Below are positions 8,126-17,492 of a DNA stretch of 64,000 nt, piece by piece; the first letter of the stretch is position 1, and the number at the start of each line of letters is the position of its first letter. The notes beneath the pieces were generated by a model that did not search any database, was not told the DNA's origin, and was given only the letters and a program-made list of their open reading frames with translations. The position numbers were made by a program, and so were the translations under genes. Source of the stretch: Streptomyces xylophagus (GTDB lineage Bacteria > Actinomycetota > Actinomycetes > Streptomycetales > Streptomycetaceae); assembly GCF_000716435.1 (NCBI RefSeq), contig NZ_JNWO01000002.1:729625-793624 (forward strand), given 5' to 3'.

Positions 8126-8713
8126 AACGCGCCTACCTGCGCGCGCTCTTACAGTCCCGTTCGTACCGGTGACCGGCGCTATGGCCTCGGGTACTGCCGT
8201 GGAAGATGCGCAGGTCGATGCCGCAGATACTCGAGCTGCACAGCGGACTGCGAGTGCTCCCGTGGCAAGCATGCATCCCTCACCGTGGGGTGGAATTGAT
8301 AGAAGTTCGCGGCCGTTCTTGCGAGGATCGCCGCGGTCTCCGTAGTGGAGGAGTCTGCGAACACCTCCTCGACTGCGCCCGCACCGGCCGGATGTCGTCG
8401 ACCGTCCAGGTGCGGTGATCGGCCTCGTTGACGAGCCCGGACACCTTGCAGGTCACCTGAATGTGGGCCGTGCGCCGCCGCACCTGCTTCTTCCAGTGGG
8501 TGAGATCGCCGTCCGTGACGGACGGTTTACCGGGAGGCCGCGTTGGTGAATGGTGCGTAGCCCCCTCGATCACGTCAGGGCGGTGCGGCCGGCACGGATC
8601 GCTCTCCGCCTGCACGAGGTGCCGCACGGACCGCAGGTACATGCCGTCCGGTCCGGAGAGCAGAGCGTCGAGTGTGTCGCTGATCGAGAGCCCAGAGACG
8701 GTGGTGGTGGGAA
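8126..8713. other. Intergenic stretch without a supportable gene
   Basis: About 590 bases between the IS5 remnant and the sugar locus. A leftward open frame covers 8280-8768, but it has no start with a ribosome site, its composition is arginine- and serine-rich and I recognise no family. Parts may be an old transposase, but no motif supports that. Confidence 0.4.
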
Positions 8714-8754
8714 ACCGCTGCGATCGGCGGCTGATGTGTGCCGATCGCAGCGGT
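8714..8754 (-). terminator. Hairpin terminator of the polysaccharide locus
   Basis: ACCGCTGCGATCGGC (8714-8728) pairs perfectly with 8740-8754, giving a 15-bp stem and an 11-base loop. It lies 25 bases beyond the stop of the leftward gene that ends at 8779. There is no long U tract, which is normal in streptomycetes. Confidence 0.75.
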
Positions 8755-8778
8755 ACCGGCGTTGTCACGCGAAGGGCG

Positions 8779-11463
8779 TCACTGGATGGTCCAGAGTTGG
8801 TTGGTCTGGTTCAGCGGTGTCCACTGGCCGAGTGCGGTTCCTCCAGTGGTCGAGTTGCCAGGAACCTCCAGGACCTGTCGGCTCTCGACGTTGCGGATGC
8901 CATATCCGCTGCTGGTCGGTTCGAAGTACCAGAGCTGGTCGTTGCCGCCGTTGTAGGTCTTCTGGACCAGGGCCGCACCCTTGGCGTGCGAGCTGTTGGA
9001 AATGTCCAGGACCTTGCCGCTGTTCCGGTTGACGATCTTGTAGAGGTTTCCGCTGACCCGCACGATGTTCCACTGCTGGTTGGCGCCCGAGTTGCTCTGC
9101 CACTGGACCACGCTCGCGTCGTCCGCGGTCGACCCTTGGTAGACATCGGCCAGCAGGCCGCTGTTGACGTTCTTGATCGTGTAGTACGTCGACGCGTTGA
9201 AGGACGGAGCGGTGGGCGGATTCTCCAGTGCGCCGCCGGCCTGCTGCACGCTGAAGTCGTCGATGTAGAAGTAGCCGCCGTCGGTCTTGGCGACGCGCAC
9301 GTAGCGGAACTTCTGGCGTGCGTCGATCTTGGCCGTCAGTGTCGCGTTGTACGGGAGGACCGTGGCGTCCTGCCGTCCCAGCACCGTGTAGTCGGTGAAC
9401 GTGGGGTCGTTGGAGCCGCGTATCTCGAAGTTGCTCCGGGTCTCGGGCTGGTCGATGTCCTGGCGGGTGGTGAACGAGAACTGACCGAGTGCGTACGCAC
9501 TGCCGAGGTCTACCTGCCACCAGGCCGAGGTGTCGCTGCCGGTGGGGGACCAACCGGTCGTCAGGTCGTTGTCATTGGCCTTGTCCGGTGCCCAGTTGGA
9601 GCCGTAGACGGAGGACGCGGTGGCTGTCCTGCCGTAGGCGAGATTGGTCTTTGCCAGCAGTCCTTGGTAGGCCGACTGAAGACCCGAGGCCTGCATCACA
9701 GCGGTTCCGGTGGTCGTGTTGTTGGAGAGGGTGACGTTGGGGCCGTTGGCGTTCCGGATGACGAAGTTGTCCGTGTGCGACAGGACGTTGTTCGCCACGG
9801 TCATGTTGCTGGAGCCCTCGTCGAGGTAGATGCCGCCCACGCCCGAGGAACACGCGGTGGGCGTGCGGACCACGTCGTGGATGTAGTTGTTGTTGATCAC
9901 CGTTCCGGGGTCGTTGGAGAGGTGGTAGATGCCCGCCGTGTCGCACAGTTGGTTCACGACGTTGCCGATGCGGTTGTAGCTGACGGAGTTGTCGCCCTCC
10001 GCGTTGGCAGCCGACTGCCAGCCCCAGCCCAGGGAGATCCCGGCCCAGGGGGAGTCGGAGATGTCGTTGTGGTCGATGGTGGTGCCGTGCACGAAGCCCG
10101 CGTTGATGCCAGCGGTGCCGAGATAGTCCTGGCCGGTGCGGTTGATCAGGTTGTTGGTGACGGTGACCCCGCTGACGACCTCGCGCGCGTCCTCACCCGC
10201 GGGTGAGGTGGGCGGGTTGTACACGGTGTGGTACTCGACGTCGGGATCCGAGAACTTGCCCACCGTGATCCCGTTGCCCGCGATGTCCTGGACGACGTTC
10301 CCGGTGACCGCGGAGTTGTGGACGCCGTGGTGCAGGTCGAGGGCAGTTGAGCCCATCTTCGTGAAGGTGTTGCCGGTGAAGGACAGGTTGTCGGCGTTCG
10401 CGGCGTACACACCGGCCGGCGGGCGGTTCACGTACTGCTTGTTGCTGGGGTCGGCGGAGATGTTGTAGTTGCCGCCCTGACCGTTGAGCAGGCCGTTGTC
10501 ACTGGCCTCGGTCCAGTTGGTCTGGGTGAAGGTGATGCCCGAGAACTGCAGGTTGTGGACGGGGGAGTTGAGGCTGTCTCCCTTGATGTCGAAGAGCGTC
10601 TCCAGGGTCGGGACCTGCACGGCGGCCGACGTCATGGTCTCGCCCGCCCGGGGGAGGTAGTAGAGCGTCTGCGCGTCCTTGTCGAGGTAGAACTCGCCGG
10701 GCTCGGTGAGGAACTCGTGGGCGTTCTCGAAGTGCAGGGGAGAGCCGTTGGAAAGCAGCGGATACGGCCGCTGGAAGAGGATGCCGGCCTCGTGGTCCTG
10801 GATCGAGACGCTCGCCAGGCCGCCGCTCGTGGTGTACGACTTCAGCCGCAGGTAGTTCTCGGCCCACTGCAGTTGCAGCACCATCTCGACGCGGCCGAAG
10901 TGGTCCCAGTTCGCCACCTGGGAGCTGAGGACCTTCAGTACCTGGGCCGTCTTGTCGCTGCCCTGCAGTTGGAAGTTGGAGCCGACATCCGGGTAGCGGG
11001 CGCGCGTGGCCCGCACGCCGTTGACGTACAGCTGCCGGAAGTCGAGGTTGCCGACCGCTGCCTTGTACTGGCCGTTGCCGGCCGATGTCCAGCCGGTGAT
11101 GGACGTGGCGCCGGAGACGACCGGGGTCTCCGAGCCGTACGCTTTGTAGATGACGTTGTGGCCGTTGGTTCCCGAGTCGGCGGTGGTGAAGTCGACCGGG
11201 CTGGTGAGGGGGTACGTGCCCCCGCGCAGATTCACGACGATGTCCCCGGACATGGCCGAGTTCACCGTACGCACCGCGTCGCGTGCCTTGGTGATCGTCT
11301 TGAAGGCCGCTGATGTGCTGGTTCCCGGGTTGCTGTCACTGCCGTTGGCGGGGTCCACGTAGAAGCTGGTGTCTGCCGCGTGCGCCGCCTGCGCGGGCAG
11401 GACGACGGCCGTGGCCACCAGCAGCGTCTGCAACAGTCCCACGATGAGCCGTGCGGGTCTCAT
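8779..11463 (-). CDS. Secreted right-handed beta-helix protein with discoidin and ricin-type lectin domains
   Basis: An 894-aa exported protein. Residues 1-30 are a Sec signal peptide (RLIVGLLQTLLVATAVVLPA, cleavage after AHA). The mature part begins DTSFYVDPANGSDSNPGTST, the start of parallel beta-helix polysaccharide-active proteins, and repeats such as VTNNLINRTG and YNRIGNVVNQL continue to about residue 600. A discoidin/F5-8C-like sugar-binding domain follows (about 607-741, LAYGRTATASSVYGSNWAPD), then a ricin-type CBM13 lectin (about 759-894) with repeated QQW/QLW motifs. It probably cuts or binds a plant-type polysaccharide outside the cell. ATG at 11463 follows a GGAGAT site. It is the last gene of the leftward operon, 62 bases after the mutarotase, and a strong hairpin follows. 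The exact cleavage specificity is unknown. Confidence 0.88.
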   Translation of the reverse strand: MRPARLIVGLLQTLLVATAVVLPAQAAHAADTSFYVDPANGSDSNPGTSTSAAFKTITKARDAVRTVNSAMSGDIVVNLRGGTYPLTSPVDFTTADSGTNGHNVIYKAYGSETPVVSGATSITGWTSAGNGQYKAAVGNLDFRQLYVNGVRATRARYPDVGSNFQLQGSDKTAQVLKVLSSQVANWDHFGRVEMVLQLQWAENYLRLKSYTTSGGLASVSIQDHEAGILFQRPYPLLSNGSPLHFENAHEFLTEPGEFYLDKDAQTLYYLPRAGETMTSAAVQVPTLETLFDIKGDSLNSPVHNLQFSGITFTQTNWTEASDNGLLNGQGGNYNISADPSNKQYVNRPPAGVYAANADNLSFTGNTFTKMGSTALDLHHGVHNSAVTGNVVQDIAGNGITVGKFSDPDVEYHTVYNPPTSPAGEDAREVVSGVTVTNNLINRTGQDYLGTAGINAGFVHGTTIDHNDISDSPWAGISLGWGWQSAANAEGDNSVSYNRIGNVVNQLCDTAGIYHLSNDPGTVINNNYIHDVVRTPTACSSGVGGIYLDEGSSNMTVANNVLSHTDNFVIRNANGPNVTLSNNTTTGTAVMQASGLQSAYQGLLAKTNLAYGRTATASSVYGSNWAPDKANDNDLTTGWSPTGSDTSAWWQVDLGSAYALGQFSFTTRQDIDQPETRSNFEIRGSNDPTFTDYTVLGRQDATVLPYNATLTAKIDARQKFRYVRVAKTDGGYFYIDDFSVQQAGGALENPPTAPSFNASTYYTIKNVNSGLLADVYQGSTADDASVVQWQSNSGANQQWNIVRVSGNLYKIVNRNSGKVLDISNSSHAKGAALVQKTYNGGNDQLWYFEPTSSGYGIRNVESRQVLEVPGNSTTGGTALGQWTPLNQTNQLWTIQ

Positions 11464-11525
11464 GCTGTTGATCTCCTTACCTCGTTGCGCAGCGCGCGCC
11501 GGAAGTCCCGTACGCCGCCTGCGTC

Positions 11526-11873
11526 CTAGGTGGGGCTGTCGGTGCCCGGGTCGCCGAGATGCCAGATCTCGGGGAGGTCGGTCCACTGGCCCCCGGTGCC
11601 TCGGTCCGGCCACGGTTCCTGGCACGGATCGGTGAGCCTCCACCACCGTTTGGTCACCGGGTCGGCCGCGAGTGCCGCCATGTCGGCCTCGAAGTACTCG
11701 CCGTCGTACTCGAAGTAGGCGAAGAGGACGTCGTGGTGGCGGAAGATGCTGTAGTTGCGCACGTGGGCCCGGTGCAGCGCGGCTTCGACGGCGGGCCAGA
11801 CAGCGGCGTGCAGGGCGAGGTAGTCCTTGCGCCGTTCCGGGCGGAGCCTGATGGTCTGGGCGATCCGTTTCAC
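11526..11873 (-). CDS. rhaM: L-rhamnose mutarotase
   Basis: A 115-aa protein of the RhaM/DUF718 family, which interconverts alpha and beta anomers of L-rhamnose. The family's key residues are in place: Tyr18 and His22 (YLALHAAVWPAV) and the paired Trp77-Trp78 (KRWWRLTDPCQ). It starts with GTG at 11873, overlapping the stop of the upstream 674-aa gene by four bases (GTGA), so translation is coupled. Its presence is the best clue that the sugar handled by this locus contains L-rhamnose or a close 6-deoxy relative. It is slightly longer than the E. coli enzyme because of a C-terminal tail. Confidence 0.9.
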   Translation of the reverse strand: MKRIAQTIRLRPERRKDYLALHAAVWPAVEAALHRAHVRNYSIFRHHDVLFAYFEYDGEYFEADMAALAADPVTKRWWRLTDPCQEPWPDRGTGGQWTDLPEIWHLGDPGTDSPT

Positions 11874-13894
11874 TCTCCGACCTCCCCGTCGGGAAGCCCG
11901 GCTCCGGATCCCGCCGGCACATCCACGGAGAACGGCGTGCGGTAGCTGGGTGTCCGCGTGCGCAGGCTCAGTCGGAGCGTGAGCCGTATGCGCGTGGAGG
12001 CGGGCAGTACGACGGTCAGCAGGGAGCCGCCGACGGGTGCTTCCGCCTCGGTGACGGTCGGCTCCCCGTGGCCGTAGTCGTACATGTCCCCGACCCATGA
12101 ATCGTCCTCGCAGGTCGTGTAGCGCACCGAGGTGATCGTGTGTTCGGCGAAGGCGCCGGCCTGGACGCCGACCGTGCAAGCGCGGTCGGCGGAGAGGTTG
12201 ACCAGCTCGACGACGGTGGCTTCAGGGGCGATCGATGTCACCAGGGCCGCCACTTCGGGCGGGAGTCCCGCGCGGCGCGCCTCGCCGTCGTAGTAGCGCA
12301 CCCGCGCCTGCTGCAGACCGCCGTTGTAGAGGACCTGGGGACCGCCCCATGTCAGCTGTACGAGCGCCTCGGTGACCACCGGGTTCGACTGCTGCCACAC
12401 GTGGATGTCCTCCTCGGCCACGTCCAGATCGCGGTAGCGGTCCATGCGGGCGAGGCGGTGGCGGACCTGCGCCTGGGCTGCGGCGAGGATGCGTTCCGGG
12501 TAGGCGGGATCGTCGCCGGCGAGGAAGGCGAACCAGGCCTCCTCGTGCCCGGACTCCTCCTTGGCCCGGAAGGCCCGCACGTCACGCCAGTCGAGTCCGC
12601 CGGCATCGCGCAGTCCCTCCAGCCGGGCCAGGTCGGCCGGAGCGGCCGTGTGATGCCACAGCGCCACCGGCACGGCGGGGGTGACGGGGTTGTGGTCGAA
12701 CCATCCGGAGTCGTTGTGGCGGAAGGGGATGTGCAGGGTGGGTGTGTGGATGTCAGGACCGAGTTGGGCGAGCCATTTGGCGGGGAGGCTGGAATCGGCT
12801 TCGGTGAAGGCCATCACCTTGCCGTGACCGATGAGAGTGTCGAGGCTGGTCGTGACCATGGAGAGGTAGTCGTCGTCACCGGTGACCGTCGCAGCCGCGA
12901 GTGCCGCCACGCATGCCGCGTGGCCGACGCTGTGCCAGCCGTGCGGCCAGGACCAGCCGTAGTGCCCGCCGTACCAGCGGCCTTCGAGGAGGCCGCCGAC
13001 CGTGCCGTCCGGGCCGACGTTGTCGGGTATCAGACCGCCGTTGGCCTTCGCGCGTTCATGCCATGCGCCGACGTACTCGACGATCCAGTCGCGGTAGCGT
13101 TCCTCGCCGGACAGGATCCAGGCGTTGAGGACCAGCCCGGCCGCGGCGAGGTTGACCGCGGTGTCGCCGCTGCCCATGCGGTCGCGCATCTGGCTGCCGA
13201 GGCGTGGGTCCGCGGACAGCGGGGGTTCGGGGGCGTCGGCCGGCTGGATCCAGTCGAGCGGAAAGCCGTACAGCTCGGCTTCCTTGGGCAGCCAGGGGTA
13301 GGAGTCGCTGTCGGACAGACCGCGCCGGTCGGGGTCGCTGCCGTTGTGGGGGCGCCTGATGATGCGGTGGTCGGGGTCGTAGTTGCCCTTCGCCGGATCG
13401 ACGTACAGCTCGGCGAACCGCACGGCGCGTTGCGACCAGCGATCGGGGGCCGCCATGCACAGGAAGTAGAGCAGCAGCAGACTCTCGCCCTGGTGGAACC
13501 AGTCGTAGCCGCGCTCGAACTCGTCCTTCAGCATGCCCAGTTCGGTCAGCTGCCGGGTGACGCCCTCCCAGTGCCTCTCGGCGGCGGGCAGCAGGTCGTC
13601 CGCTCCGCCGAGCAGATACAGCTGGGGCCAGTTGAAGAACGCCTCGTAGAAGTCGTCGACGCCGTCACGGGTGGAGAGCTGTCCGTTGTAGTTCAGGCGC
13701 CCGTCCGGGCCGGTGAACTCCCGCTCGAAACGCCGCCAGGCGTGGTCGAGCAGGTCGAACAGCGCGCGCTGTGCCGGCGCCCAGCCGGGAGGTTCGAGCA
13801 AGGGCACACTGGCTCGCACTCCGGCGGAGGACACCGGGCCGTCGGAGGAGGCGGTGTCCTCGCCGGCAGAGCGATCGGCAGGACTGAAGGGCAT
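11870..13894 (-). CDS. Unassigned 674-aa protein of the rhamnose-linked sugar locus, possibly a glycoside hydrolase
   Basis: A large soluble protein without signal peptide. It is rich in Trp, Asp, His and Tyr and has the helix-heavy pattern of an (alpha/alpha)-barrel. Conspicuous segments are DGVDDFYEAFFNWPQLYLLG, YDWFHQGESLLLLYFLCMAA, RRPHNGSDPDRRGLSDSDSY, YGGHYGWSWPHGWHSVGHAA and a beta-rich C-terminus from about residue 560. Acidic and aromatic clusters suit carbohydrate binding. I cannot place it in a glycoside hydrolase or lyase family. It lies between the ABC importer and L-rhamnose mutarotase genes, with which it is translationally coupled (GTGA overlap), so an intracellular glycosidase acting on imported oligosaccharide is a reasonable inference. 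ATG at 13894 is preceded by GGAGACG. Confidence 0.7.
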   Translation of the reverse strand: MPFSPADRSAGEDTASSDGPVSSAGVRASVPLLEPPGWAPAQRALFDLLDHAWRRFEREFTGPDGRLNYNGQLSTRDGVDDFYEAFFNWPQLYLLGGADDLLPAAERHWEGVTRQLTELGMLKDEFERGYDWFHQGESLLLLYFLCMAAPDRWSQRAVRFAELYVDPAKGNYDPDHRIIRRPHNGSDPDRRGLSDSDSYPWLPKEAELYGFPLDWIQPADAPEPPLSADPRLGSQMRDRMGSGDTAVNLAAAGLVLNAWILSGEERYRDWIVEYVGAWHERAKANGGLIPDNVGPDGTVGGLLEGRWYGGHYGWSWPHGWHSVGHAACVAALAAATVTGDDDYLSMVTTSLDTLIGHGKVMAFTEADSSLPAKWLAQLGPDIHTPTLHIPFRHNDSGWFDHNPVTPAVPVALWHHTAAPADLARLEGLRDAGGLDWRDVRAFRAKEESGHEEAWFAFLAGDDPAYPERILAAAQAQVRHRLARMDRYRDLDVAEEDIHVWQQSNPVVTEALVQLTWGGPQVLYNGGLQQARVRYYDGEARRAGLPPEVAALVTSIAPEATVVELVNLSADRACTVGVQAGAFAEHTITSVRYTTCEDDSWVGDMYDYGHGEPTVTEAEAPVGGSLLTVVLPASTRIRLTLRLSLRTRTPSYRTPFSVDVPAGSGAGLPDGEVGE

Positions 13895-13965
13895 GGGAAC
13901 GTCTCCGTTCGGGAGAGGAAGGCAGTGGAAACGCGCGGAGGCCGGCGGGACGACGGTCCCTGACC

Positions 13966-14937
13966 TCATTCCTTGGTGGCGCCGGCGAGCATTCCGGTGA
14001 CCAGGAAGCGCTGCGAGAACAGGAAGACGACCAGGACCGGAGTGATCGCGACCAAGGTGGCCAGGGCTAGTTGAGGCCGCTCGACGGCGAGGGATCCGAC
14101 CGTCGGGTTGAAGGAGGGCACGCTGCTGAGCAGGGTGCCGACACCCACCTGCACCGGCATCTGGTCGCTCTCGGGCAGCATCACGTAGGGCAGGAAGTAG
14201 TTGGTCCAGTTGGCCACGAAGCTGAAGAAGCCGACGAGTGCGACGACGGGCGACGCGAGGGGAAGGGCGATGTGCCGGAAGACCCCGAACTCGCCGCATC
14301 CGTCGATGCGGGCGGCCGCCAACAGGTCCCGGGGCACCGCGGTGGTGAAGTAGATGTAGGTCAGATACACCCCGAACGGATAGAACGAGTACGGCAGGAT
14401 GATCGACCACATCGTCCCGATGAGATGCACGGCGTTGAGCTCCAGGAACAGGGGGACCACCAGCGTCGCGTTCGGCATCAGCATCACGATCAGCGTGGCG
14501 ACGAGCAGAGCACGACGTCCGCGGAACTCCGTCATCGCCAGCGCGTAGCCGGCCGGCACGGCGACGCACAGCGTGATGACCAGGGAAATGCCCGCGTAGA
14601 TCGCCGAGTTGCGCAGCCACAGCAGGATCGCGTTGTCCTGGAAGGCGGTCAGCGCATGCCAGTTGGCCTTGAGCGCGTGCCAGGAGCCGAAGGAGAGCGG
14701 GTTGCCGTGCACGAGCTGGTGGTCGGTCTTGGTGGCGGCCAGGACGAGCCAGAGCACGGGCAGGACGAAGAACACCGTGAACGCGGCGAGTACGGCGGCC
14801 ACCAGCGCCCGGGAGGCGTAGCGCCGGGCGGGAGGTCGGCTGGTGCGGGGAGGCCTGTGCGGCGTGGGGCTCGGGCTCGCGGCGGCTTCTCCGCGGCGTG
14901 GACGCACACCGGGGTGCGTGGGCGTTTCACTCGGCAT
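13966..14937 (-). CDS. Carbohydrate ABC transporter permease (MalG-like)
   Basis: A 323-aa inner-membrane protein with six predicted transmembrane helices, the first around residues 45-70 (LVAAVLAAFTVFFVLPVLWL). The cytoplasmic EAA loop AAARIDGCGEFGVFRHIALP, which contacts the ATPase, marks it as a CUT1 sugar permease of the MalG type. The N-terminal 40 residues are a proline-rich extension. It overlaps the upstream permease gene by 11 bases. No ATP-binding subunit gene is present in the locus; streptomycetes commonly share one MsiK ATPase among sugar importers, so the energiser is probably encoded elsewhere. Confidence 0.92.
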   Translation of the reverse strand: MPSETPTHPGVRPRRGEAAASPSPTPHRPPRTSRPPARRYASRALVAAVLAAFTVFFVLPVLWLVLAATKTDHQLVHGNPLSFGSWHALKANWHALTAFQDNAILLWLRNSAIYAGISLVITLCVAVPAGYALAMTEFRGRRALLVATLIVMLMPNATLVVPLFLELNAVHLIGTMWSIILPYSFYPFGVYLTYIYFTTAVPRDLLAAARIDGCGEFGVFRHIALPLASPVVALVGFFSFVANWTNYFLPYVMLPESDQMPVQVGVGTLLSSVPSFNPTVGSLAVERPQLALATLVAITPVLVVFLFSQRFLVTGMLAGATKE

Positions 14938-15841
14938 CGAAGAATCCCGACCGTGCTACGAAGAGGGCGGCGGCCGACAGACTCACGATCAGGAGCTCGA
15001 CAGAGACGGCTGCGGCGCCGTTGATGTTGTTCATCTGGAAGGCGAAGTCGTACGACAGCTGGTTGAGGGAGTAGTCGCGTCCCGCCACTCCCACGCTGGC
15101 CAGGGACAGCAGCTGTGGCTCGACGAAGAGCTGGGCGCCGCCGGCGAAGGCGAGGATCACCATGTAGACGATCCATTTGCGCAGCATAGGGATCTGTACC
15201 CGCCAGGCGGTCTGCCAGGCACCCGCCCCGTCGATGCGGGCTGCCTCCATCACGTCCTTGGGGATGTTGTTGAGCGCGCCGTAGATGACGACGATCCAGC
15301 CGCCCGCGCCGGTCCAGAACGCGATGATCGTGAACAGTAGAGGCAGGTGGCCGGGGGCGATGACTTCGCCGAACGTGTCGTATCCGAGGGCGTCCAGGAG
15401 GGAACTGACCGGGCTCACCGTGGGGTCGAGCATGAACAGCCACACCAGCACGCTCGCGGCGCCCGCGAGAGCACCGGGAATGTAGAAGAGGAATCTCAGA
15501 GCCTTTCCGGCGCCGCCGGAGGCGAGCCGGTGCAGCAGCAGCGCGAGGCCGACCACGATCACCACGAGCGAGACGAGCCAGAACAGCAGGTAGAGCCCGA
15601 CGTGCTCGAGGGCCGGCACGAATCGGAAGTCCTGCATCGTGGTGACGAAGTTGTCGAAGCCGGTGAACGCGCCCTGGGCGTTGCTGAAGGCGAAGTAGAC
15701 GGCGTAGGCGGTCGGGACGACTCCGAACGCGATCAGCAGCACGAGGTAGGCGGCGACGAACGCGGCGCCCGCCCGGCTCTGCCGCCGGGCGCCCTGGGGA
15801 CGCCGACGGACAGAGCCGGCGGGGGAGTGGGTCACGGTCAC
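14927..15841 (-). CDS. Carbohydrate ABC transporter permease (MalF/UgpA-like)
   Basis: A 304-aa membrane protein, partner of the permease at 13966. Helix-forming segments include AAFVAAYLVLLIAFGVVPTA and YLLFWLVSLVVIVVGLALLL, and the EAA loop reads VMEAARIDGAGAWQTAWRVQ. It starts with GTG at 15841, overlapping the binding-protein stop by four bases (GTGA), so both are translated from one message. The pair forms the channel for the oligosaccharide delivered by the lipoprotein at 15838-17199. Confidence 0.92.
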   Translation of the reverse strand: MTVTHSPAGSVRRRPQGARRQSRAGAAFVAAYLVLLIAFGVVPTAYAVYFAFSNAQGAFTGFDNFVTTMQDFRFVPALEHVGLYLLFWLVSLVVIVVGLALLLHRLASGGAGKALRFLFYIPGALAGAASVLVWLFMLDPTVSPVSSLLDALGYDTFGEVIAPGHLPLLFTIIAFWTGAGGWIVVIYGALNNIPKDVMEAARIDGAGAWQTAWRVQIPMLRKWIVYMVILAFAGGAQLFVEPQLLSLASVGVAGRDYSLNQLSYDFAFQMNNINGAAAVSVELLIVSLSAAALFVARSGFFDAE

Positions 15842-17199
15842 TGGGAGACCTTGTATCCGTTGGACTGGGCGTACTTGACGATGGAGTCCTGCCAGGCGGG
15901 CAGCAGCGAGACGATGGTCTTGCCCTGCGTCAGGCCGGGCTTGACCGTCGCGGCCCAGATCGCTTCCTGGCTGAACTGGCCCGAGCCCCAGCCCGGCCAG
16001 ACCTGGGTGGAGGCGTCCTTCAGCACGTTGACGTCCCCCGCGAAGTAGCCGGAGGCGTTCTGCTGCTTCAACCAGCTCTCCGCCGCCGGGGCGTAGGCGG
16101 GGAAGCCGGGTGCGACCTTGCCCTGGTAGGCGTCGTCCGTCGTGACCCAGGTGAGGAAGTCGGTGGCCGCCTTGATGTGTTCGGAGTGCTGGCTCAGCAG
16201 CCAGGTACCGCCGCCCACGTTGCCGGTCGACGGTGAGGTCTCACCGCTCCACTGGGGTATGGGCGCCGCCGCGATCTGTTTGGCCGGCGTCTTGAAGGTG
16301 CCTTTGAACAGCGCGCCGCCGTACCAGGAGGGGCCGGGCATCATCAGGACCTTGTCGGCCTTGTTCTTGCCGAAGTCGGTGCTGAAGACCCCACTGATGG
16401 ACATGGACTTCTTCTTGATCAGTACGTCCATGAGCTCGGCCATCTTGGTGCACGTGGCGCTGGTGGTGTTCACGGAGACGGACTTGGCGCCGGTGATGTG
16501 GTTGGCACCGCACTTGCCGGCCCACAGGTAGATCTCCGGCGTGAAGGAGTCGCCGGCATCGCCCACCAGGTATCCGGGGTGCTCGGCGGCCACCTTGTCG
16601 CCGAGCTGCTGGTACTCCTCCCAGGTCGTGGGCACCGTGTAGCCGAACTGCTTCATCAGCGGCGCGTTGTACCAGAGCACGGCCTGGGAGAGGTCGTTGC
16701 GCAGGCAGTAGACCGTGCCGCCCACCGTGCAGACGTCGTTGGCGCCCGCGGCGAACTTTCCGAGGGTCTGCGCCGGGACGAGGCCCTTGTTCAAGGGGGC
16801 CGCGAAGTGGGCGTCGACCGCCCAGGTCACCTCGTTGTTCTGCGAGCTGAAGACGACGTCCGGCCAGCCCTTGCCGGTGCGGTTGAACAGCTGGACCTTC
16901 GTCTGCAGGTAGTTCGACCCATTGGCGTCGCCGTCGTAGGTGACGATGTTGAGCTTCACGTCCGGGTGGAGCTTCTGGTACAGCTTCGCGGCAGCCAGCC
17001 GGGTCGAGTCCGCCCAGACGGTCAGAGTCCCGTTCTTCTGTGGCACCTGATTGAAGCCGTCCTTGCTGCTCGTACCCGTGGAGCCGCCACCACAGGCCGT
17101 GGCGGCCGTGACCACGACGGCCACGCACCCCGCGAGGAGAACCGATCGCCGTTTGGCCAGCGCTCTGCTTCGGACAACGGACTGCTTCATCGCGGTCAT
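15838..17199 (-). CDS. Sugar-binding lipoprotein of the ABC importer
   Basis: A 453-aa extracellular solute-binding protein of the CUT1 class. The N-terminus has a basic start (MKQSVVRSRALAKRRSVLLA), a hydrophobic run and a lipobox ending at AC, followed by GGGSTGTSSKDG, so it should be anchored as a lipoprotein. The body (LTVWADSTRLAAAKLYQKLH, YNAPLMKQFGYTVPTTWEEY, MPGPSWYGGALF) is typical of family 1 binding proteins. The ATG at 17199 is chosen because GGAG lies six bases upstream; an ATG at 17211 also exists. It is the first gene of the leftward operon and faces the FadR-type regulator. The ligand is probably an oligosaccharide released by the locus's secreted protein. Confidence 0.92.
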   Translation of the reverse strand: MTAMKQSVVRSRALAKRRSVLLAGCVAVVVTAATACGGGSTGTSSKDGFNQVPQKNGTLTVWADSTRLAAAKLYQKLHPDVKLNIVTYDGDANGSNYLQTKVQLFNRTGKGWPDVVFSSQNNEVTWAVDAHFAAPLNKGLVPAQTLGKFAAGANDVCTVGGTVYCLRNDLSQAVLWYNAPLMKQFGYTVPTTWEEYQQLGDKVAAEHPGYLVGDAGDSFTPEIYLWAGKCGANHITGAKSVSVNTTSATCTKMAELMDVLIKKKSMSISGVFSTDFGKNKADKVLMMPGPSWYGGALFKGTFKTPAKQIAAAPIPQWSGETSPSTGNVGGGTWLLSQHSEHIKAATDFLTWVTTDDAYQGKVAPGFPAYAPAAESWLKQQNASGYFAGDVNVLKDASTQVWPGWGSGQFSQEAIWAATVKPGLTQGKTIVSLLPAWQDSIVKYAQSNGYKVSQ

Positions 17200-17492
17200 G
17201 AGTGACTCCATTACATGGCTGGCGTGCAGAGGATCGTCGCCCCGAAATTAGGCGCCTTATACGGGCCCTGGTCAAGAAGATGTGCAGTCACAAAATTGGA
17301 TTCTCTGGCCACATGGTCCGCCGATATGCGCAAATTGGTTCGGTATATGGCTAATTTTGCAATGAGTGGCAACGAGTGGTTGCCGGGATCACAGCAAGAT
17401 AAGTACGATTCATTTCATCGAGTGAGGTGTTCAGTAGAGTGACCACGAAAGGACGGGCTCGCTCTGTGAGACCAGCGATGGGGGTAAGCCAG
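17200..17492. promoter_or_regulatory. Divergent promoter region of the sugar locus
   Basis: A 293-base gap between the binding-protein and regulator starts, clearly more AT-rich than its surroundings (for example TTAGGCGCCTTATACGGG and ATATGGCTAATTTTGCAATG). It must hold both promoters and the operators of the FadR-type regulator. I see no single strong dyad, so no operator is assigned. Confidence 0.5.

Noticed and set aside
8280..8768. Leftward open frame before the sugar locus
   Set aside because: It overlaps the terminator hairpin, has no start signal and no recognisable domain; treated as noncoding.
8461..10206. Long rightward open frame opposite the beta-helix gene
   Set aside because: It is the antisense shadow of a well-supported secreted protein; its Val/Gly/Arg-rich composition and lack of a ribosome site or family motif show it is a GC artefact.
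12140..13963. 607-codon rightward open frame opposite the unassigned 674-aa gene
   Set aside because: The leftward frame has operon overlaps, a ribosome site and balanced composition; the rightward frame is low-complexity and starts inside the operon.
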